The notes beneath the pieces were generated by a model that searched no databases, had not been told where the DNA came from, and saw nothing but the letters and a program-made list of their open reading frames with translations. The translations under genes and the position numbers were made by a program. A stretch of 64,000 bases of DNA from Nocardia beijingensis NBRC 16342 (GTDB taxonomy: Bacteria > Actinomycetota > Actinomycetes > Mycobacteriales > Mycobacteriaceae): contig NZ_BDBC01000045.1 of assembly GCF_001612785.1 (NCBI RefSeq), positions 1 to 64,000 of the forward strand, given 5' to 3'. This document shows, one piece after another, positions 60,356-64,000 of this stretch (its first letter is position 1; each line of letters starts with the position of its first letter).

Positions 60356-61024
60356 ATGCGACCGGACGCGCGCCGGAACGCGGTTCCACGCACGGATCTG
60401 GTCTGGTACGCCGCGTACGGCTCGAATATGAGCCTGGCCAGGCTGCGCACCTATCTTCGCGGTGGCAGGCCCGACGGCGGAACGCTCACCCTGCCCGGCT
60501 GCCGCGACCACGCCGATCCGATCCGCTCGATGCCCCTCCTGCTGCGCGGCGTGCTGTATTTCGCCACCGAATCGCTGACCTGGACCGGTGGCCGCGCGTT
60601 CTACGATCCCCGCTGCCCCGGCGAGATGGCCGTGCACGCCCACCTGCTCACCGCCGCGCAGTTCTCCGACATCGTCGCGCAAGAGATGTACCGCCCTCCC
60701 GGAACGGCGGTGGACCTCCGCGAGGCGATCGCGCACGGCACGGCGACTCTCGGCCCAGGACGCTACGAAACAGTGGTCTGCGCCGGCACGCACGCCGGGT
60801 ACCCGGTGCTCACCTTCACCGCCCCCTGGCGGTACCGCGACGTCCGTGGCAATCCGCCCGCCGCCGCGTACCTGCGGTATCTGGCGGCGGGTCTGCGCGC
60901 GGCACACGGCTGGTCCGCCCGGACGACCGCGGAGTATCTCGCCACTCGCCCCGGCGCCGACCGGCACTGGACCCCGGAGACGGTCCATGCCCTGCTCGGC
61001 GACGGCGAGTCGGCGCGCCTATGA
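60356..61024 (+). CDS. Gamma-glutamylcyclotransferase-fold protein
   Basis: 222 residues starting close to the signature WYAAYGSNMSLARL, which forms the substrate loop of the GGCT/BtrG fold. Conserved FYDPRCPGEMAVHAHLLTA and TAPWRYRDVRGNPP follow. Actinobacterial members of this family are often mislabelled as histone deacetylases; I see no deacetylase motif. Activity as cyclotransferase is uncertain. ATG 60356 is preferred because GGAGG lies eight bases upstream. The last 6 bp overlap the convergent PucR gene. Confidence 0.78.
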   Translation: MRPDARRNAVPRTDLVWYAAYGSNMSLARLRTYLRGGRPDGGTLTLPGCRDHADPIRSMPLLLRGVLYFATESLTWTGGRAFYDPRCPGEMAVHAHLLTAAQFSDIVAQEMYRPPGTAVDLREAIAHGTATLGPGRYETVVCAGTHAGYPVLTFTAPWRYRDVRGNPPAAAYLRYLAAGLRAAHGWSARTTAEYLATRPGADRHWTPETVHALLGDGESARL

Positions 61025-62290
61025 CGGGACCGCGGCCGCTCCCGGCCACGCGCCGATCGGGGCTCGGCCCTCGGAATCCCGGTAGCTGCGCGCGACCAGA
61101 GCCGCGCGCAGGTACCACACCCCGGACGCCTGGGCGGGGTCGAAACCGGTGAGCTGACCGATGCGCTTGAGCCGGTAGTCCACGGTGTTGGTGTGGATGT
61201 GCAGCGATCGCGCCGTGCGCTGCCGGTTCAGGTTCGTGCCGATATGGCGTTTGAGCGTCTCGAGTAGTTCGGGATGCTCGTCGAGTGGGTCCAGCAGGGT
61301 GCGCAGGGTTTCCAGTCCCGGTCCGGGCCTGGTGAGCTGATACTCCAGTGCGAGGTCGTCGAAGCGGAACAGCCCGCGGGTCCAGCGCAGCCGCTGCACC
61401 ATGTCCAGCAGCTCGTGCGCGCGGTCGGCGGCCGTCGGCACCTCGACCGGGGTCGCGGCGATCACCGTCGCGACGATCGGCACCTGCGCGGCGCGGCCGA
61501 GGCCGTCCACCAGTTCGTCCAAGGCCTTGTCCTCCGGCGACGCGGACGGCAGCAGGATGGTGCCGCCGTCGACGCTCAGCAGCGACAACACCGTTTCGCC
61601 GCAGCGGGTGGCGAGTTCGGATTGCACCCTGCGCAGCTTCCGCCGCGCGACCACCGCACCGTCGAGATGCGGGTTGCGCTCCTCCGGGTGCGGCGGGATG
61701 GCCAGGGCGACAACGGAATACGAGTCGGCAATCTGGATTCCGCATTCGCGGGCCATGGTGAAGGTCGGGTGCCCGCCGAGCAGGGCAGAGGCGAGGGTGT
61801 GCGCGGCCGTGTGGTGCTCGCCGACCACGGCGCGCAACTCGGTCACGTAGGCCCGCGAGACGGTCGAGGTGATGGTGTCCAGGATCTCCAGCAGGCGGCG
61901 GCTGATCTCCTTGAGACTGTCGAAGTCCGCGGCGGTCGCGTTCGCGACGATGAGGTCGAAGCCGAGTTTGAATCCCTCGTGCACGGCGTGGTGGATGGTG
62001 TCGATCGGAATGCCCTCCCGCGCCCAGCCCGCGGCGGCGTTGCGCAGCAGGAGGGTCTTCTCCGGGATGTCGGTGCCGTCGAGCATGCTGACGGCCAGTT
62101 CGAGGCACAGGCGGGTGATGTTGGTGATGTCGCCGTTGAGCGCCTCACCGGGGAGCGTCCGGCAGTGCGCGACGGTCTCGATGAAATGACCGACCATCTT
62201 GCGCGACAGATTCCGCACATCCCGCAGTGAAGAACTGGCCGGGCGGCCCGACAGGGTCAGATCCGGGCCTGCCGAATCGGTGATGGACAT
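61019..62290 (-). CDS. PucR/CdaR-type transcriptional regulator
   Basis: 423 residues. An N-terminal helical sensor domain (about 25-160; ITNITRLCLELAVSMLDG, GIPIDTIHHAVHEGF and VSRAYVTELR), a degenerate GGDEF-like middle region and a C-terminal PucR HTH (about 345-405) with LKRHIGTNLNRQRTA and LHIHTNTVDYRLKRIGQLTG. Regulators of this type in Nocardia and Streptomyces have unknown ligands. ATG 62290. The upstream gene on the opposite strand encodes a stand-alone copy of its sensor domain. Confidence 0.9.
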   Translation of the reverse strand: MSITDSAGPDLTLSGRPASSSLRDVRNLSRKMVGHFIETVAHCRTLPGEALNGDITNITRLCLELAVSMLDGTDIPEKTLLLRNAAAGWAREGIPIDTIHHAVHEGFKLGFDLIVANATAADFDSLKEISRRLLEILDTITSTVSRAYVTELRAVVGEHHTAAHTLASALLGGHPTFTMARECGIQIADSYSVVALAIPPHPEERNPHLDGAVVARRKLRRVQSELATRCGETVLSLLSVDGGTILLPSASPEDKALDELVDGLGRAAQVPIVATVIAATPVEVPTAADRAHELLDMVQRLRWTRGLFRFDDLALEYQLTRPGPGLETLRTLLDPLDEHPELLETLKRHIGTNLNRQRTARSLHIHTNTVDYRLKRIGQLTGFDPAQASGVWYLRAALVARSYRDSEGRAPIGAWPGAAAVPS

Positions 62291-62498
62291 GTGACTCCTT
62301 CCCTCCCCGATCGCGGAAAGTACCCAACGGTAACTTGACCGGGTCGGCGTGCCGAGGTTCGAGCCCTCGGTTGGGGACACCACCCGAACCGCGCCGGGCG
62401 CCGCTGTGAAGCCTCACAAGTCGTAATCGCGCGGTCGAATTCTTTCGATCCCCGTCGTAACGTCGGTGGCACCAGGGTCGCCGCGCGGAGGGAGGGCC

Positions 62499-62876
62499 AT
62501 GAACATCGGCCCGCACGAGGAAAATCGGGACATCGCCGAAGTGTCCGCGAGATTCGATCGTGGCGACCATCGCGGCGGTCCCGACGCGTTGCTCAGAATG
62601 GGCTTGGAACTGGCCCTCGTCCTGGTCGACGCGGCCGAGGCCGCGGGAAATCTCGCCCTGGGCAGGTTCGAGCACGCGGCGACCCGATGCGCCCAGGCGG
62701 GCATCCCGATCGAAGCGGTGCACGCCGTCCTGCGCGACAGTGTCGACGCGGGCCTCGCCGTGCCCGCGACGGATATTCCCGGGCGGCGCCCGGCGCGCGA
62801 GCGGGTCGAGCCCGGCGTGCTGAGCGAATTCCTGGAGACGCTGAACTCGGTGGTGGCGCGCAGCTACGCCAACTGA
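62499..62876 (+). CDS. Stand-alone sensor domain related to the adjacent PucR regulator
   Basis: 125 residues. It aligns with residues about 45-165 of the divergent PucR-type regulator: LLRMGLELALVLVDAAE with its LCLELAVSMLDG region, AGIPIEAVHAVLRDSVDAG with EGIPIDTIHHAVHEGF, and LSEFLETLNSVVARSYAN with LLEILDTITSTVSRAY. It has no HTH. It may titrate or modify the regulator, or be a truncated duplicate. GGAGGG precedes ATG 62499, so it is probably expressed. Confidence 0.75.
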   Translation: MNIGPHEENRDIAEVSARFDRGDHRGGPDALLRMGLELALVLVDAAEAAGNLALGRFEHAATRCAQAGIPIEAVHAVLRDSVDAGLAVPATDIPGRRPARERVEPGVLSEFLETLNSVVARSYAN

Positions 62877-62898
62877 TCCGGACCGGATCGACGGCCGC

Positions 62899-63849
62899 TC
62901 ACAGGGCGGCGACCAGCGCGGCGCTCTCCACCGCGCACCCGTGCCCGATGGTGACGCCGGAGCCGCCGTGGCCGTAGTTGTGGACGACGGGTACGCCGGG
63001 CAGCACCGCGGTGTCCAGTTCCACGCGCACTTCGCGGCGACCAGGGCGCAGGCCGACCACGGTGTCCAAGACCTCGCTGCCGGCGAGGCCGGGAACCAGG
63101 TCGCGGCAGCGCCGCAGGATCGATCGGGTGAGGCCGGGGTCCGGGGCGGTGTCCCACGCGCCGGTGTCCAGCGAACCGCCGAGAACGCAGTCGTCGGCGC
63201 GCGGATGGACGTAGGCGCGGCCGAGCGGATGCGCCTCGTCGCGGACCGACACCGACAGCCCGGGATTCGTCACCCGGACGATCTGCCCGCGGATCGGATA
63301 CGCGTGCGGATCGCCGACCAGCTCGGCGGCGCGCAGACCGGCGCAGTTGACCACGACATCCGGCGACAGGTCCGCGAGATCGTCGAGCCGTCGCACGGTA
63401 CGCAGCACGCGGCGCGCGCCCGCCGCGTCCACCTGCGCGCTCAGGAACGGCAAGTAGGTGGGCATCTCCACCAAGGGAACCTCGAAGCGGAAGCCGAATC
63501 CGTAGCCGGGAGGCAGATCCGCCGGATCGGCCTGCCGGAACGCGCGCACCGACCGCGACCACGCCGGAATCGATGGCCGCTCGCGATACAACGCCATGGA
63601 CGCGCACATCCGCACCCCCGGCGCGCCGGCGGCAGCCAGCCCCGCCAAGTGCTCGAAGGTCGTCTCACTCCACGCCAGAACTCGATCGGCCGGGCCCGCG
63701 GCGGTCGGAAACCACACCGCGGCGGCCAGGAAGGACGTCGTCGCCGTGATCGGCTCGGCGCTGACCACCACGACCTCGTGCCGAGCCCGCAGCAATTCGG
63801 CCGCGGTGGACAGACCGGAGATGCCCGAGCCGAGGACGACGATCCGCAT
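62899..63849 (-). CDS. D-amino-acid oxidase-like FAD enzyme
   Basis: 316 residues of the DAAO family: N-terminal FAD motif VVLGSGISGLSTAAELL, PTAAGPADRVLAWSETTF, DVVVNCAGLRAAEL, and the C-terminal GLRPGRREVRVELD and VVHNYGHGGSGVTIGHG, which hold the substrate-carboxylate Arg and the FAD-proximal glycine loop. It oxidises D-amino acids to imino acids with hydrogen peroxide formation; substrate range cannot be read. ATG 63849. Confidence 0.92.
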   Translation of the reverse strand: MRIVVLGSGISGLSTAAELLRARHEVVVVSAEPITATTSFLAAAVWFPTAAGPADRVLAWSETTFEHLAGLAAAGAPGVRMCASMALYRERPSIPAWSRSVRAFRQADPADLPPGYGFGFRFEVPLVEMPTYLPFLSAQVDAAGARRVLRTVRRLDDLADLSPDVVVNCAGLRAAELVGDPHAYPIRGQIVRVTNPGLSVSVRDEAHPLGRAYVHPRADDCVLGGSLDTGAWDTAPDPGLTRSILRRCRDLVPGLAGSEVLDTVVGLRPGRREVRVELDTAVLPGVPVVHNYGHGGSGVTIGHGCAVESAALVAAL

Positions 63850-63916
63850 GGGGCGAGACTATCCAGCGACACCCGCCGCGCGCTGTTCCCGCAGCACCGC
63901 CCATGGGAGGTGCGGA

Positions 63917-64000
63917 TCAGTCGGCCTCCTCCAGCGACGTGACACCGGTGGTCACGGCCACCACCGGCCACTGCGGCCCGGCACAGGCCGCGGCCACGGT
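63917..64000 (-). CDS. C-terminal end of an unidentified protein, truncated by window
   Basis: The last 27 residues of a minus-strand gene, ending PVVAVTTGVTSLEEAD before TGA. The AxxVxAVTTG pattern resembles the end of HAD-type phosphatases, but too little is present to assign a family. It lies 67 bp upstream of the D-amino-acid oxidase start in the same direction. Confidence 0.4.
   Translation of the reverse strand, partial: TVAAACAGPQWPVVAVTTGVTSLEEAD

Noticed and set aside
1..64000. tRNA, rRNA, CRISPR arrays or IS transposases
   Set aside because: I looked for cloverleaf ends, regular spaced repeats and transposase motifs on both strands and saw none; a covariance-model scan would be needed to exclude small RNAs.

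Overview
The window is high-GC actinobacterial DNA, most likely from Nocardia or a close relative in the Mycobacteriales. The signs are a 111-residue RbpA, a DUF732 secreted protein, IdeR-type iron boxes, a GMC cholesterol oxidase, HadA/HadB-type dehydratase domains, F420/PPOX-class oxidoreductases and strong GTG start usage. Genus is inferred from gene content only. I saw no tRNA, rRNA, CRISPR array or IS transposase.

Region 1 (1-2.4 kb) holds a very small integrative element of about 2.04 kb. A large serine recombinase lies between two exact 8-bp copies of gtgtacca (137-144 and 2181-2188), both inside the coding sequence of an MmyB-type XRE regulator. The element carries its own copy of the regulator's first 64 codons and promoter region, so the split gene is rebuilt at the left end and a dead 5' fragment is left at the right end. 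Region 2 (2.4-12.3 kb) has a membrane protein, small secreted proteins, a fused HadA/HadB-like dehydratase, a stress-signalling block (SpoIIE-type phosphatase with receiver, CHASE3 histidine kinase, Rcp-type response regulator, RsbW-like kinase), a MerR/Hsp20 pair and a cold-shock protein.

Region 3 (12.3-26.3 kb) is mixed chromosome: a Tat-exported cholesterol oxidase, a MaoC dehydratase, an MFS/HxlR pair with a two-copy direct repeat, a bfd-bfr iron-storage pair behind two abutting iron boxes, a patatin lipase, small membrane proteins, an ABC-transporter relic, GT9, ArsR, an M23 peptidase and a zinc-ribbon protein.

Region 4 (26.5-47.8 kb) looks like the conserved rbpA - ppm1/lnt - amidohydrolase - fxsA locus (M. 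tuberculosis Rv2050-Rv2053c), split by a 16-kb insertion. A 4545-residue four-module NRPS and a coupled DrrA/DrrB-like exporter sit between rbpA and lnt, where ppm1 would be expected. NRPS module 1 resembles EntF and has the textbook serine code DVWHFSLVDK. Its N-terminal condensation domain has no upstream carrier domain, so it probably takes an acyl or aryl starter in trans. Modules 2-4 share an unassigned pocket pattern, and a thioesterase ends the line. The intergenic DNA upstream of the NRPS is clearly richer in A+T than its surroundings.

Region 5 (47.9-64 kb) has a NarL-type two-component system, a TSUP transporter, TetR, a TldD/TldE protease pair, two PPOX-class paralogues, a PadR/VOC pair, an XRE/methionine aminopeptidase divergent pair, a YeiE/YeiH-like pair, a PucR-type regulator with a small paralogue of its sensor domain, and a D-amino-acid oxidase. 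Several divergent pairs in the window have visible inverted or direct repeats between them, which suggests local autoregulation.
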